DNA of 64,000 nucleotides from Arthrobacter sp. B3I9 (GCF_030816935.1 NZ_JAUSYO010000001.1:3472001-3536000); one strand, 5' to 3'. Counted from the stretch's first letter, positions 36,539 through 46,003 are shown. Notes: generated by a model from the letters alone, not told the origin. Numbers and translations: made by a program.

Positions 36539-36688
36539 GCTGCCCCGGTGACGTCACTCGCCCGGCCTGCCGCCACTCACTAGAAACCTCTCTGTTCGTG
36601 TGTCAGGGCTGCGGGCCGGCAATAATCGCTGTGCTGCGAGTCAGCCAGGTTTGGATACCCAACTGTAGGCAGCCGCTCCCAAGTCGGC

Positions 36689-37348
36689 CTACCGCTCCGT
36701 GCGGCGGGTGAAGATCAGATGGGTAACGCCGCTGGGAGATGGGGTCGCTTCGATGTCAAAGCGTTCCTCGAGCCCTTCGAGTCCGTCCCAGAGCCGTTCA
36801 CCCCGGCCAAGGATGATCGGCACGATGACGAGGTGCATGTGGTCGATCAGGTCCGCCTCGAGGAACTGCCGGACGGTGCTGACGCCCCCGCCGATCCGGA
36901 CGTCGAGGTCGCCGGCCAGGGCTTGGGCCTGCTTGAGCGCGGTGACGGGGTCGGCGTCGACGAAATGGAAGGTTGTTCCGCCTTCCATCTCGAGTACGGG
37001 CCGGGGGTGGTGTGTCAGGACAACGACGGGGGTGTGGAAGACAGGATTATCGCCCCACCAGCCCTTCCATTCCTCGTCCTCCCAGGGACCGCGTTGATAG
37101 CCGAACTTGTTGCGCCCCATGATCTCCGCACCGATCCCGGGCCCCCACTGGCTGGCGAAGGCCTCGTCGACGCCGAAGGATGCCTCCGACTCCCCGTGGA
37201 GGCCCATCGCGCGGAAGGTTCGCGTTCCGAAAGCCCACTGCATCAGCCGTGAGCCTGCGTGGCCGAAGGGAGTCTCGAGTTGCTGGCCCTCACCGGTGCC
37301 GAAGCCGTCGAGGGAAATTGAGAAGTTGTGCACGCGGACGAGGGACAT
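36689..37348 (-). CDS. Dihydrofolate reductase-family (RibD C-terminal-like) protein, copy 2
   Basis: Protein of 219 residues related to the one at 8094-8693. Motifs: VHNFSISLDGFGTGEGQQ, IMGRNKFGYQRGPW, VRIGGGVSTVRQFL and HLVIVPIILGRGERLWDG. NADPH-binding fold; reaction unknown. It is divergent from the GNAT gene 151 bp away, with no other partner. Confidence 0.83.
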   Translation of the reverse strand: MSLVRVHNFSISLDGFGTGEGQQLETPFGHAGSRLMQWAFGTRTFRAMGLHGESEASFGVDEAFASQWGPGIGAEIMGRNKFGYQRGPWEDEEWKGWWGDNPVFHTPVVVLTHHPRPVLEMEGGTTFHFVDADPVTALKQAQALAGDLDVRIGGGVSTVRQFLEADLIDHMHLVIVPIILGRGERLWDGLEGLEERFDIEATPSPSGVTHLIFTRRTER

Positions 37349-37499
37349 GTCATCTCCTAGGGTGCTAGCCGTTGGCGATCACTCTAGGGTGATCGACGAC
37401 GGCGACTCAAGAGTTTCGGTACAACAGTCCAGCTGGCGGAGCCTTCCTATCGGTGCCTTCCGCGGCTGTCGCCGTCGCGCAAGTCGCTATCGTAGCGGC

Positions 37500-38006
37500 A
37501 TGACCATCGAGCTGCGCACCATCTCTGCCGACGACTGGCGCGTCTGGCGGTCGGTGAGGCTCGCCGCGCTGGCCGACGCGCCGGATGCTTTCGGCTCACA
37601 CCTGCAGGACTGGGCAGACGCGTCGGAGGACCGCTGGCGGAAGCGCCTGTCTATTCCGGGAGCGATCAACCTGCTGGCCTTCGACGGCGACGGGAACGTT
37701 CCTGTCGGCATGGCCACTGGCATCCCGGACGAGGGCAACGGCAGTCGTGCCGAGCTGATCTCGATGTGGGTCAGCCCTGCCGTTCGCGGGCGTGGCGTCG
37801 CCACCGCACTCATCACAGCGGTCGCGCGCTGGGCGGCGAGCGCTGGTGCGGCGACGCTCACCCTGTCCGTGATGCCGGACAACCTCACAGCCCGGCGCAG
37901 TTACGAAAGGAACGGCTTTACGGTGTCCCGCGAACCCGGCGATCTGCTGCCGGATGGCCGGCGCGAGTTGATTATGCTCCGCGACCTCACGTCGAGCAGC
38001 CCATAA
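37500..38006 (+). CDS. GNAT-family N-acetyltransferase
   Basis: Acetyltransferase of 168 residues. The CoA-binding motif is VSPAVRGRGVATALI, with LTLSVMPDNLTARRSYERNGF completing the fold. The ATG at 37500 is followed by a family-typical opening (TIELRTISADDWRVWRSVRLAAL); the frame extends upstream without homology. A decayed partial copy with very similar sequence is at 47262-47690, so this gene type has been duplicated locally. Substrate unknown. Confidence 0.87.
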   Translation: MTIELRTISADDWRVWRSVRLAALADAPDAFGSHLQDWADASEDRWRKRLSIPGAINLLAFDGDGNVPVGMATGIPDEGNGSRAELISMWVSPAVRGRGVATALITAVARWAASAGAATLTLSVMPDNLTARRSYERNGFTVSREPGDLLPDGRRELIMLRDLTSSSP

Positions 38007-38070
38007 CAAAGCCGGCCGGTACGCATGTGTTTCGGCGAGGTAGCAGTCCACCGACCGGCAGGACTAAGGC

Positions 38071-38130
38071 CTTCGCTTCCCTGCCGTTGTCATCGCCCAA
38101 CTGCGGAAGCTTCCCAGCGCGGTAGGCACC
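38071..38130 (-). pseudogene. Relic of an AsnC-type gene 3' end
   Basis: About 60 bp that, on the minus strand, reads AYRAGKLPQLGDDNGREAKA, close to the C-terminus AYRDGKLPQLADVDGKDGKS of the AsnC-family regulator at 50604-51647 and similar at the DNA level. No more of that gene is present. It lies just downstream of the GNAT gene. Confidence 0.5.
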
Positions 38131-38165
38131 GCCGCAGGCATCGGGGGAGGCCACATGCTCGGTAG

Positions 38166-38948
38166 TCAATATACGGCCCTTCCTCCGGAAAGGTCATAGA
38201 TGAATCCCGTCGTATAAGAGGCACCGGGCGAAATGATGTACTCGAGTAGCGCCGCAGCCTCCTCAGGCGTACCCAGACGCCTCATCGGAATACGCTGCAG
38301 ATCCTCCGCCTTTGGGGGTTGCGACGTGATGAAGGGTGTGTCAACTTTGCCGGGTGCGATCGCGTTGATCGTGACACCAGTCGTGGCATACTCCTTGGCA
38401 AGCGCCTTCACAAGACCGGTGATGCCTGCCTTGCTGGCGGAGTATCCGGTCATACCAGGAACCCCTTCTTTTCCCGCGGTCGACGAAAAGTGGACGAGCC
38501 GTCCGAACCCATGGCCCACCATCACGGGGAGCACCGCTTTAGACAGCGCGAACGCCCCAACAAGGTTGACACGAAGGAGCCGCTCAAACTCTTCGAGGGT
38601 TTCCTCCGAGGAAGGTTGGACTTTGCCCAAGATCCCGGCCGTGTTAATGACGACGTCCAGCCGCCCCACAATTTCTATCGTTCGTTCGACAGCGTCGCGG
38701 ACAGATGCGGGGTCGGAAATGTCGATGGGCAACTGCGGATACTGGTTGTCGGTGTTCGGCCACGTAGCTGTCGGCAAATCTGCACCGACCAGTCGCCCCG
38801 CCTTCTGGCTCAGCATCGCGGCGGTTGCGTAGCCGATGCCGGAAGCGGCGCCAACTACCAAGCAGTTGAGATCCGCAAACGAGCGGATTGCGGTGGATGT
38901 GGGCGCAGATGGGTCAATCGCGGCAATGGTGAATCCGTGAGTCGACAT
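38166..38948 (-). CDS. Short-chain dehydrogenase/reductase, last gene of LacI-linked operon
   Basis: SDR of 260 residues. Cofactor motif VVGAASGIGYATA, INTAG (usual NNAG with Thr in place of the second Asn) and the catalytic pair in MTGYSASKAGITG. The ATG at 38948 begins 4 bp after the stop of the DUF993 gene; a longer open frame overlaps that gene and is not used. It closes a seven-gene minus-strand operon and probably oxidises or reduces a sugar- or cyclitol-derived intermediate. Confidence 0.87.
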   Translation of the reverse strand: MSTHGFTIAAIDPSAPTSTAIRSFADLNCLVVGAASGIGYATAAMLSQKAGRLVGADLPTATWPNTDNQYPQLPIDISDPASVRDAVERTIEIVGRLDVVINTAGILGKVQPSSEETLEEFERLLRVNLVGAFALSKAVLPVMVGHGFGRLVHFSSTAGKEGVPGMTGYSASKAGITGLVKALAKEYATTGVTINAIAPGKVDTPFITSQPPKAEDLQRIPMRRLGTPEEAAALLEYIISPGASYTTGFIYDLSGGRAVY

Positions 38949-38952
38949 CGGA

Positions 38953-40110
38953 TTAGAATCCCTGCGCGCGGAAGTATGCGGACGCGCGCTCAGCGGACGT
39001 TTCTGGATCGGGAAACAGCCCGATGCCATTGGCCGCTTGAAATAAGTCCGCGAGGTGCAAGAGGGAGCGGCCGGATTCGAGGCCGGCGATCATACGGAAA
39101 TGGCTCTGCCATCCTGTCAGGTAGCTAAGCCAGACAACTCCGACTTTGTAATACTGAGTCGGAGCTTCAAAAATAAGGCGACTCAGCGGGATTGTCGGTT
39201 CCAGGATGTTGCGGAACGCTGTGTGATCGCCCTGGTCGAGCTTCGCGAATGCCGCGGACGCGAAGCGCGGAACCGCGGCAAACGCGCCGAGGAGTGCGTC
39301 GCTATGGCCTTGCTCGTCGCCTGCGATGAGCTCGGCGTAATTGAAGTCGTCGCCAGTGAATAGACGTACTCCGGCAGGAAGCCTGCGACGCAGGCTGACC
39401 TCATGTTCCTTGTCGAGTAGTGAAACCTTGATCCCGGCGACCTTGTCCTTTTTGGAGCGTATGAGTGCCAATACGGTTTCGGACGCTTCAGAAATAGAGC
39501 GGTCACCCCAGTAGCCTTCGAGGGCGGGGTCGAACATGGAGCCGAGCCAGTGCAGGATCACGGGACGGCTGGCGGAGTCCAGCACCTTGCCGTAGACGCT
39601 GAGGTAGTCATCTGCACCTTTAGCGGCGCGGGCGAGGTGGCGGCTGGCCATCATGACAACGCTGCCCCCCGCAGCCTCAATCTCGCCGAGCTGCTCGATG
39701 TAGGCGTCCGTGATTTCCTCGAGCGAATGGTGTGCTGCGTCGAGCTGGTCCGTGGCGATTCCAACGACGACCGCACCGCCAGCGGTGCGCGCCTCGGCAA
39801 GTGTGCGCTTCGCGAGCGTAAGCGCTGTTGTGGGGTCGAGCCCCATTCCGCGCTGCGCGGTGTCCATGCTCTCCGCGACGCCAAGGCCCAGATCCCAAAG
39901 GGAATGGCGGATGCGGAGGGTAGCGTCCCAGTCGATGGCTGCTTGCGATCCGGTGCTGGACCGGAGCGGGTCGCCCACCACATGGCCGGCGGCGTAGGCG
40001 ATGCGGGACCTGGGCGGGGTACTGACGGTGTCCAGCAGAGCCGGTTCCAAGAGTTCGACCGTGCGGTATCCGTCGGCGGCAGGTAGCTCGATGGTGGTCA
40101 AGGTATTCAT
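38953..40110 (-). CDS. DUF993 family protein (dihydrodipicolinate-synthase-like barrel)
   Basis: Protein of 385 residues belonging to DUF993, annotated in related genomes as a TIM-barrel aldolase-like family of unknown reaction. Motifs: AYAAGHVVGDPLRSS near the N-terminus, VILHWLGSMFDPALEGYWG and GIKVSLLDKEHE (Lys in the place of a Schiff-base Lys, inference) and GDDFNYAELIAGD. Start overlaps the stop of the epimerase gene by 4 bp. Its constant company of Gfo/Idh/MocA and isomerase genes suggests carbon-carbon cleavage of an oxidised sugar. Confidence 0.82.
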   Translation of the reverse strand: MNTLTTIELPAADGYRTVELLEPALLDTVSTPPRSRIAYAAGHVVGDPLRSSTGSQAAIDWDATLRIRHSLWDLGLGVAESMDTAQRGMGLDPTTALTLAKRTLAEARTAGGAVVVGIATDQLDAAHHSLEEITDAYIEQLGEIEAAGGSVVMMASRHLARAAKGADDYLSVYGKVLDSASRPVILHWLGSMFDPALEGYWGDRSISEASETVLALIRSKKDKVAGIKVSLLDKEHEVSLRRRLPAGVRLFTGDDFNYAELIAGDEQGHSDALLGAFAAVPRFASAAFAKLDQGDHTAFRNILEPTIPLSRLIFEAPTQYYKVGVVWLSYLTGWQSHFRMIAGLESGRSLLHLADLFQAANGIGLFPDPETSAERASAYFRAQGF

Positions 40111-40985
40111 TCGGATTGGCGCTCCAGTTCGTTGACAGGTTCGGCGATATGGCGCTTGAAGCTGGCGACAGTGCGGCTGATAATCGTTTCCAGCGGTAGC
40201 TTCCAGACGTCGTCGTTGAAGATTTCGATTTCGATAGGGCCTTTGTAGCCGGCGTGTCGGACTGATCTTGTGAAGGGGGTAAAGTCGATTTGCCCGTCGC
40301 CGGGGAAGAGCCGTCCGTTCATGTTCTCCGGCACCGGCAAGGGCAGTGCGAAGTCGCTCACCTGATAGCCGGCGATCCGCGGTCCGGCTGCCGCAACGGC
40401 GTCGTGGAAGTCCGGGTCCCAGAACGTGGCGTATGCGTCGACCAGGATCCCCACGGATTGGACCGGCAGATCCTTCACTACCCGCAGCGCCTGGGCGATG
40501 GTCGTAACTACACTGCGGCTGTCGACGAACAAGGGATGAAGTGGCTCGAGCGCGAGCCTCACCCCAGCGCTGCGGGCATGCGGTTCAAGTTCTTCGAGGG
40601 CTGTCCTCACTCTCGTCTCGGCGTGGCGGATGTCCCGGTCCTCGGCTGGTAGTCCACCGGCGATGAAAGTGAGCATGGGGCTACCGACCTCATGCGCTAA
40701 GTCGAGCGCCCGTTTGACGCTGTCGATCGCGGCCCGCAGTTCGGCTCCTTCCTTGTCGGCGACGAATCCAGCCCGGCAGACCGAACTGACCGTCAGTCCT
40801 GTGTCGGCGACTATCCGTCTAGTATTTGCAACCCCGGTGTCTTCCACAGGTTCGACCCAGAGTCCGATGTGGCTAATTCCCGCCCTCATTGCTGCTTCCG
40901 CAGTATCAATCAACGGGTACGGACGAGCCGTTGCCTGGTTGAGGCTAAGACGCAGGCTTTCCTCATCAGTCATGGGAAGTGTCAT
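40107..40985 (-). CDS. Sugar phosphate isomerase/epimerase-like TIM barrel
   Basis: Xylose-isomerase-like TIM-barrel protein of 292 residues. Motifs: AMRAGISHIGLWVEPVED, LEPLHPLFVDSRSVV (metal-binding Glu), VDAYATFWDPDFHDAV and RLFPGDGQIDFTPF with EIEIFNDD. These provide the usual Glu/His/Asp/Glu metal site. Homologues isomerise or dehydrate keto-sugars and inosose. It overlaps both neighbours by 4 bp, showing tight translational coupling. Confidence 0.85.
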   Translation of the reverse strand: MTLPMTDEESLRLSLNQATARPYPLIDTAEAAMRAGISHIGLWVEPVEDTGVANTRRIVADTGLTVSSVCRAGFVADKEGAELRAAIDSVKRALDLAHEVGSPMLTFIAGGLPAEDRDIRHAETRVRTALEELEPHARSAGVRLALEPLHPLFVDSRSVVTTIAQALRVVKDLPVQSVGILVDAYATFWDPDFHDAVAAAGPRIAGYQVSDFALPLPVPENMNGRLFPGDGQIDFTPFTRSVRHAGYKGPIEIEIFNDDVWKLPLETIISRTVASFKRHIAEPVNELERQSE

Positions 40986-42112
40986 CGCGAGCCCGCCGGT
41001 TCGACGGCGCGGGATTCCAGATGGGCAAATTGACGTGATAGCTCGTCAGCCGTGCCGATCTTGACTGGGAGACCGGTACGAGCCGACTCGTAGATGGCGG
41101 CGACGATTTGCAGAGATTTCATCGCCTCCTGTCCGCTGACGGCGGGCGCCCGCCGCGTGCGTACGGCGTCAACGAAGTCGGCTACCTGAAGTTTGTGCAG
41201 CGGCAGGAGCCGTGCGTTGACTTCCGCGACCGGGATGTCCCCGCTAAGGCCGTCCGCGAACACCGCTGCTGCACATTCCTCGCCGGGTACGGCCCAGAGA
41301 TCGTTCACGGCATCGGAACCTTCCGGGTACTCCGTGACGTTCACTGTCGCGCCGTTGCTCCCAGTGACGATGATGCGTGTGCCAAGGTTGGGCGACGCAG
41401 CCACCGTGGCAGCTAGGGTCGCGATGGCTCCGGATGCGAAGGTGATCAATGCCGCTGCCGTGTCTTCGACCTCGATGCTGTCGCCGAGGACGAAAGCTCC
41501 GGCTTTTGCACTCACTTCTACCGGATCGCCCATGAACCACTGCAACAGGTCGATGTTGTGGATCGCCTGGGTCATGAGCACCCCGCCGCCGTCCGCTGCC
41601 CACGTACCGCGCCATTCAGAGGCGTCGTAATAATCCGTGCCACGGTGCAGGAGCACCTGGCAGTGACCAAGCATCGGCTGGCCAAGACGGCCGTCATCGA
41701 TGGCGGCGCGCAGGGCCTGAGCTCCGGGCCAGAACCGGCGCTGGAACACCACGCCCAGCGTGACGTCATTGTGTTCGGCGGCTTGCACCATCCTTTCGGC
41801 CGACGCAACGTCGGTCGCGATCGGTTTCTCACACAGAACGTGTACGCCGGCTTCCGCGGCTTTGGTCACGACGGCTTCGTGGGTCGGATGCGGTGTGCAG
41901 ACACTCAACGCGTCGATGCCCAGCGCAATGAGCTCTTGCACGGAGCCGACAGCGTGAGCGATACCGCGATCACTCGCGAATTCCCGCGCCCTTGCCAGGT
42001 CCACGTCGCAGACGCCGATGACTTCAACGTCCGCCAGTGAGGAGTACGACTGGAAGTGGTTGTCGGAGATGTTGCCGCAGCCGACGATTCCTACGCGGAA
42101 CTGGCCGCTCAT
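40982..42112 (-). CDS. Gfo/Idh/MocA-family NAD(P)-dependent oxidoreductase
   Basis: Dehydrogenase of 376 residues. The ATG at 42112 yields FRVGIVGCGNISDNHFQSY, the Rossmann start of the family; the open frame before it lies inside the transporter gene. The conserved EKP motif is LCEKPIATDVASAE, and GGVLMTQAIHNIDLLQWFMG carries the substrate-site His/Asp. Typical reactions oxidise a hydroxyl on a sugar or inositol. The start overlaps the transporter stop by 4 bp. Confidence 0.88.
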   Translation of the reverse strand: MSGQFRVGIVGCGNISDNHFQSYSSLADVEVIGVCDVDLARAREFASDRGIAHAVGSVQELIALGIDALSVCTPHPTHEAVVTKAAEAGVHVLCEKPIATDVASAERMVQAAEHNDVTLGVVFQRRFWPGAQALRAAIDDGRLGQPMLGHCQVLLHRGTDYYDASEWRGTWAADGGGVLMTQAIHNIDLLQWFMGDPVEVSAKAGAFVLGDSIEVEDTAAALITFASGAIATLAATVAASPNLGTRIIVTGSNGATVNVTEYPEGSDAVNDLWAVPGEECAAAVFADGLSGDIPVAEVNARLLPLHKLQVADFVDAVRTRRAPAVSGQEAMKSLQIVAAIYESARTGLPVKIGTADELSRQFAHLESRAVEPAGSR

Positions 42113-43497
42113 GGGCGGGCTCCTGATGCGATCGCCGTCGAAGCGGCCGATGACGTGGTGGTCGAGATCCGCGCACCCAATTGGTCCAGCGGCACCTTGA
42201 AGGTTTCTTTCGCCATGAGCGCAGCAACGACGGCGATCAAGGCGATGGTTGCGGAGATTATCGCGACCGGCGTCGCGTCGGCCGGGTTGCCTGCAGTCAA
42301 GGCTGTGTAGATCATGGGTGCGAATCCGGACGCGATCAGACCGATCTGCAAGCCGAGCGCCATTCCGGTCTGACGGACCTTGAGGTTGAACATTTCCGCA
42401 AAAAATGACGGGTAGGTGGCGTTGATAGCAGCATAGGCGCAGGCGACTGAAAGCATGCCTGTTATGAACAGCAGGGGAACATTCCCAGCCTGAATCGCCC
42501 CGAAGTACCCGAAGATCATGACCGCACACCCGATGTTTCCCGCAATAAATACCGGCTTGCGCCCGATCCGGTCGGAGAGCATTCCCAGGAACGGCTGGGT
42601 AACAAGCGCGCACACGTGGCTGACCACTAGGACCCACAGCATGGTGCTTCGCGGGATCTCATGCGCGGTCGTGGCGAATGACAGTGCAAACACCTTGATG
42701 ACGGTGTCAATGGCGAAAGCGAGCGAACAAAAGGTAACGAGGATGATTGCCCGCCAGTGGGAGCGGAATACTTCGACGATCGGCACCTTCACGAGCGAGC
42801 CGTCTTCCTTGGCTTCGACAAAGGCGTCGGGTTCGGCGAGCTTGGCCCGGATGACAAATCCAGCGACCGTGACGAGCGCACTGAGCAGGAATGGGACGCG
42901 CCACCCCCATGTGAGCAGTTGGTCTTCCGGCAGCGCCGATATGGGTACGAAGATGAGCGTGGCCAGCACGAAGCCACCGACGATCCCGTTGGGAGCCCAA
43001 CTCGTAAAGAATCCCCTGCGGCCCTCGGGGGACACCTCGATGGTGAGCACGGTTGCGGCGGCCGTCTCACCACCGACGGAAATCCCTTGCAGTATGCGAA
43101 GTGTGATCAGCAGGACCGGTGCCCACACACCGATCTGGGCGTAACCGGGCAAGCAACCGACCAGGAACGTGCATGTTCCCATCAGCACGAGGATGAAGAC
43201 GAGAACTTTCTTTCGGCCGATTCGGTCACCGAAATGTCCCAAGAGAACCGCACCGAGAGGCCGGGCCACATATGAGACTGCGAACGTCGCTAGCGCCGCC
43301 AGCGTCGCGACGCCACCGGCTTCGGGGAAGAAGATCTTTCCGAAGACGAGCGCTGCCGCTAGAGCGTAGATGTAATTGTCGTAGTACTCCAGCGTGCCGC
43401 CGGCCATGCTCGCAACGGCGGCGCGGGCGGGACTATTTTTCTTGTGCGGCGCGGCCGCAGTGGCTTGTGTCGAGCTACTCACTGACTTCTCCTTCAT
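42109..43497 (-). CDS. MHS-family MFS metabolite:H+ symporter
   Basis: Membrane transporter of 462 residues with twelve helices, MHS subfamily (ShiA/ProP-like). Family motifs: SMAGGTLEYYDNYIYALAAA near helix 1, HFGDRIGRKKVL between helices 2 and 3, RILQGISVGGETAAA in helix 4 and LSDRIGRKPVFI in the second half. The first residues are Ser/Ala/Lys-rich. It imports the organic substrate of the operon, probably an acid, polyol or glycoside; the specificity cannot be read. Confidence 0.88.
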   Translation of the reverse strand: MKEKSVSSSTQATAAAPHKKNSPARAAVASMAGGTLEYYDNYIYALAAALVFGKIFFPEAGGVATLAALATFAVSYVARPLGAVLLGHFGDRIGRKKVLVFILVLMGTCTFLVGCLPGYAQIGVWAPVLLITLRILQGISVGGETAAATVLTIEVSPEGRRGFFTSWAPNGIVGGFVLATLIFVPISALPEDQLLTWGWRVPFLLSALVTVAGFVIRAKLAEPDAFVEAKEDGSLVKVPIVEVFRSHWRAIILVTFCSLAFAIDTVIKVFALSFATTAHEIPRSTMLWVLVVSHVCALVTQPFLGMLSDRIGRKPVFIAGNIGCAVMIFGYFGAIQAGNVPLLFITGMLSVACAYAAINATYPSFFAEMFNLKVRQTGMALGLQIGLIASGFAPMIYTALTAGNPADATPVAIISATIALIAVVAALMAKETFKVPLDQLGARISTTTSSAASTAIASGARP

Positions 43498-43539
43498 TGC
43501 AGGTTCAGTTGATTCCGGCCCCGGATAGGGACGGGTGGG

Positions 43540-44544
43540 TTATGGGATGATGACCGTCTTGCCCGTACCGAGGTGACCACGAGCAATATCCTCTATAGCT
43601 CCGGGCACAGGAATGAGTCCATGGACGATGTCGACCGGGAGGGCTCCGAGACCGTGCCGGGATACCAGCTCTGCGGCAGTGTGGAGGTCGCCGGCGGTAT
43701 AACAGAACGTGCCAGTGATGGTGAGTTCACGCCGGACAAGATCTGTCGTCGGAGGCAAAGTGCCGCCGTGGGCGAGGCCTACGACGCAAATCGTGGCACC
43801 TTGTTTAACCAGATCCATGGCGGCTGTGATGGTGGATCCCTGCCCCACTGTGTCTATCGCGACATCCCAGCTGACGGATCGTGCGTCCCCAGGCGCGAGG
43901 GCCGTAACGCCGTATGTTTCTATAGTTGCGCGGCGGACGGCGTCGGGCTCAACAACGGTGACACTGCTGGCGCCGAGACTTTGGGCTTGCAGGGCGCACG
44001 CCATACCGATGGCACCGCCGCCAATGATTCCAAGACTTGTCCCGGCTGTGACGCCGGCGCGTGAGCAGGCATGAACGCCAACAGCGATGGGTTCGACCAG
44101 CGCGAGGGCCCGTGGGTCTGGGGTTCCGGGAACGATGATTGCGCTCTCCGGATCTATGGTGACGTAGTTCTGAAGCCCCCCGTCGGTGTCGATGCCCATC
44201 AGTTGACGCTGAGGACACCGGCCGCGGGAACCTGTCGCGCATTCCGAGCAGGTTCCGCAGACCAGATTGGGATCAACAGCCACACTCTGGCCGATGGTCC
44301 AGCCTGTTACCTGGGTTCCGGTGGCGACGATGGTTCCTCCGAACTCGTGGCCAATGACCGTCCCAGGCACGATTCGCGAGTCGTCTCCTCGCCATAGGCT
44401 CACGTCTGTGCCGCACACTCCGATGCTTTCGACGCGAACCACGATCTTGTCGGGGGCGACTGAGGCCATCGGCGGTCGATCCTCGACGGCGATCTGCTGC
44501 GGCCCCTGCCAGACGACGGCACGGGCGGGGGTCTGCGTGCTCAT
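43540..44544 (-). CDS. Zinc-binding dehydrogenase (threonine/sorbitol dehydrogenase type)
   Basis: Medium-chain dehydrogenase of 334 residues. Catalytic zinc: Cys in GVCGTDVSLW and His/Glu in VIGHEFGGTIVATG. Structural zinc Cys set CGTCSECATGSRGRC. Cofactor motif GIIGGGAIGMACALQAQ. It is translationally coupled to the upstream FAD oxidoreductase gene (4-bp overlap) and 42 bp ahead of the transporter gene. It probably oxidises a secondary alcohol of the operon substrate. Confidence 0.88.
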   Translation of the reverse strand: MSTQTPARAVVWQGPQQIAVEDRPPMASVAPDKIVVRVESIGVCGTDVSLWRGDDSRIVPGTVIGHEFGGTIVATGTQVTGWTIGQSVAVDPNLVCGTCSECATGSRGRCPQRQLMGIDTDGGLQNYVTIDPESAIIVPGTPDPRALALVEPIAVGVHACSRAGVTAGTSLGIIGGGAIGMACALQAQSLGASSVTVVEPDAVRRATIETYGVTALAPGDARSVSWDVAIDTVGQGSTITAAMDLVKQGATICVVGLAHGGTLPPTTDLVRRELTITGTFCYTAGDLHTAAELVSRHGLGALPVDIVHGLIPVPGAIEDIARGHLGTGKTVIIP

Positions 44545-45920
44545 AAAGCAGAGACCAACTGAGCGCCGCCTCGCTCCTCAAGGGTGGGAGCGAGTGCTGC
44601 ATCTGCGGCGCGACGGCCGAACACGAACCCGAAGACGAGACCGCCCACGTAACGGAGATCCTGTGCTCCGCCCGCATCAGCTCCGGCTGCGAACAGCCCT
44701 GCGACCGGATGGTTGTCGCGGTCGAGAACCTGGCTGTCGCCATTTACGCGCAGACCACCGAATGGGATGGTGATGCACGGTTGCACCTCAATCGCGCGGA
44801 AGGGACCCGTCTTGAGTGGGCTCGGACGCTTCGGCAGGGGTGCGTCGAGAATCGCCGGCTCACCGGTGGCAGCTCGCTGGTAGTTCTCGAGGGTTGAAGC
44901 CAGGGCCGAGCGGTCGACGCCCCAGCCGGCGACAACATCGACCAGTTCTTCCAGGGTGTCCGTTTCCGCGGTGCGGGCACCGAGCTTTGTCGCTTCGGCG
45001 TGCCTGTCCAACGCCATACCGCTGGGGTACGGAACGGCGAGTGCGCGTTTCTGCTGCACTTCATCGTCCCAGATCAGAATCCCTCGCCGACCGGGTTCAC
45101 GAACCACGAATTGGTTGGAAACTTCATCACCGAGAGATTCATCCGTGAAACGGCGCCCGAGCCGGTTGACGAGGACACCGTAAGTGGAGAAGTAGAGCGT
45201 GAGCCGGAGGAACACCTCGGGCGAGACCGGCAACGGGCTGGGAAGCGTATGGCCATAGAAGCCGGATAGGTGGCGGCTGGCGGCTCCTCCCGCGGCGGTT
45301 CCGAGCCGAAAGCCGTCCCCGACCGAATGGGGGTTGCTTCGCACAGCGATGTCATCGGCGCCGTTACCTATGAACTGCTGCTTCAACTCGGGGTCACCTT
45401 GAAATCCTCCGGTAGCGAGAACGGTGCCCCCGGCGAACGCAGTCTTCGACTCGCCATCATGTACGAACGACGCTCCAGCAACTCGACCGTCTTCGATGAC
45501 AAGTTTGACCTCGCTCACTCCGGTCAGAAGTGCTCCTCCCTTGGTGACGACCTTACGCGTCCACTTAGTGAACAAATCCAGAATGTCGATTTTGCAGGCA
45601 CGCCCCCATTCGAGGTGGTCGTGCCATTCCTCGCTGACGGTCACGCCCGCGGCGCGGACGTCTTCAACTGCTTGCTCGTATCCCGCCACCACGAGCGGTC
45701 CAAGCACTGGATCACCGTCGGGCTGGATACGGCGGAGAACCTCGAGGTTTGGCGCGGTCCAGAGAATGCCAGCCGAGAGTGCAGCAGATCCGCCGGCGGC
45801 TTCGCCTTTTTCGAGCAGCAGAACGCGGGCACCTAGATCTACCGCTCGATTTGCGGTGGCAAGTCCTGCCGCGCCGGCTCCTACCACTATGAGGTCGAAG
45901 GGTTGCGAAAAGTCAGTCAT
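44541..45920 (-). CDS. FAD-dependent oxidoreductase (fumarate reductase/3-ketosteroid dehydrogenase-like)
   Basis: Flavoprotein of 459 residues, FAD_binding_2 family. The dinucleotide site is IVVGAGAAGLATANRAVDLG, then LLEKGEAAGGSAALSAGILW; the C-terminal FAD-contact segment is PVAGLFAAGADAGGAQDLRYVGG. Family members dehydrogenate C-C or C-O bonds. First gene of the seven-gene operon; AAGGAG 8 nt upstream of ATG at 45920. Its promoter faces the LacI gene across a 198-bp gap with two operator-like boxes. Confidence 0.87.
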   Translation of the reverse strand: MTDFSQPFDLIVVGAGAAGLATANRAVDLGARVLLLEKGEAAGGSAALSAGILWTAPNLEVLRRIQPDGDPVLGPLVVAGYEQAVEDVRAAGVTVSEEWHDHLEWGRACKIDILDLFTKWTRKVVTKGGALLTGVSEVKLVIEDGRVAGASFVHDGESKTAFAGGTVLATGGFQGDPELKQQFIGNGADDIAVRSNPHSVGDGFRLGTAAGGAASRHLSGFYGHTLPSPLPVSPEVFLRLTLYFSTYGVLVNRLGRRFTDESLGDEVSNQFVVREPGRRGILIWDDEVQQKRALAVPYPSGMALDRHAEATKLGARTAETDTLEELVDVVAGWGVDRSALASTLENYQRAATGEPAILDAPLPKRPSPLKTGPFRAIEVQPCITIPFGGLRVNGDSQVLDRDNHPVAGLFAAGADAGGAQDLRYVGGLVFGFVFGRRAADAALAPTLEERGGAQLVSAL

Positions 45921-45946
45921 GAGGGTTCTCTCCTTTGAGTCTAAGT

Positions 45947-46003
45947 GGATAACGTTTGCCGAGGACCATGGACGGCGGGCGATGGCAATGGATAACGTTT
46001 TCC
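45947..46003. promoter_or_regulatory. Two LacI-type operator boxes GGATAACGTTT(G/T)CC
   Basis: GGATAACGTTTGCC at 45947-45960 and GGATAACGTTTTCC at 45990-46003: 13 of 14 bases identical, each centred on the AACGTT palindrome common in LacI-family operators. Centres are 43 bp apart, about four helical turns, so two dimers or one tetramer could bind the same face or form a loop. Both lie between the FAD oxidoreductase and lacI-type starts. Confidence 0.75.
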
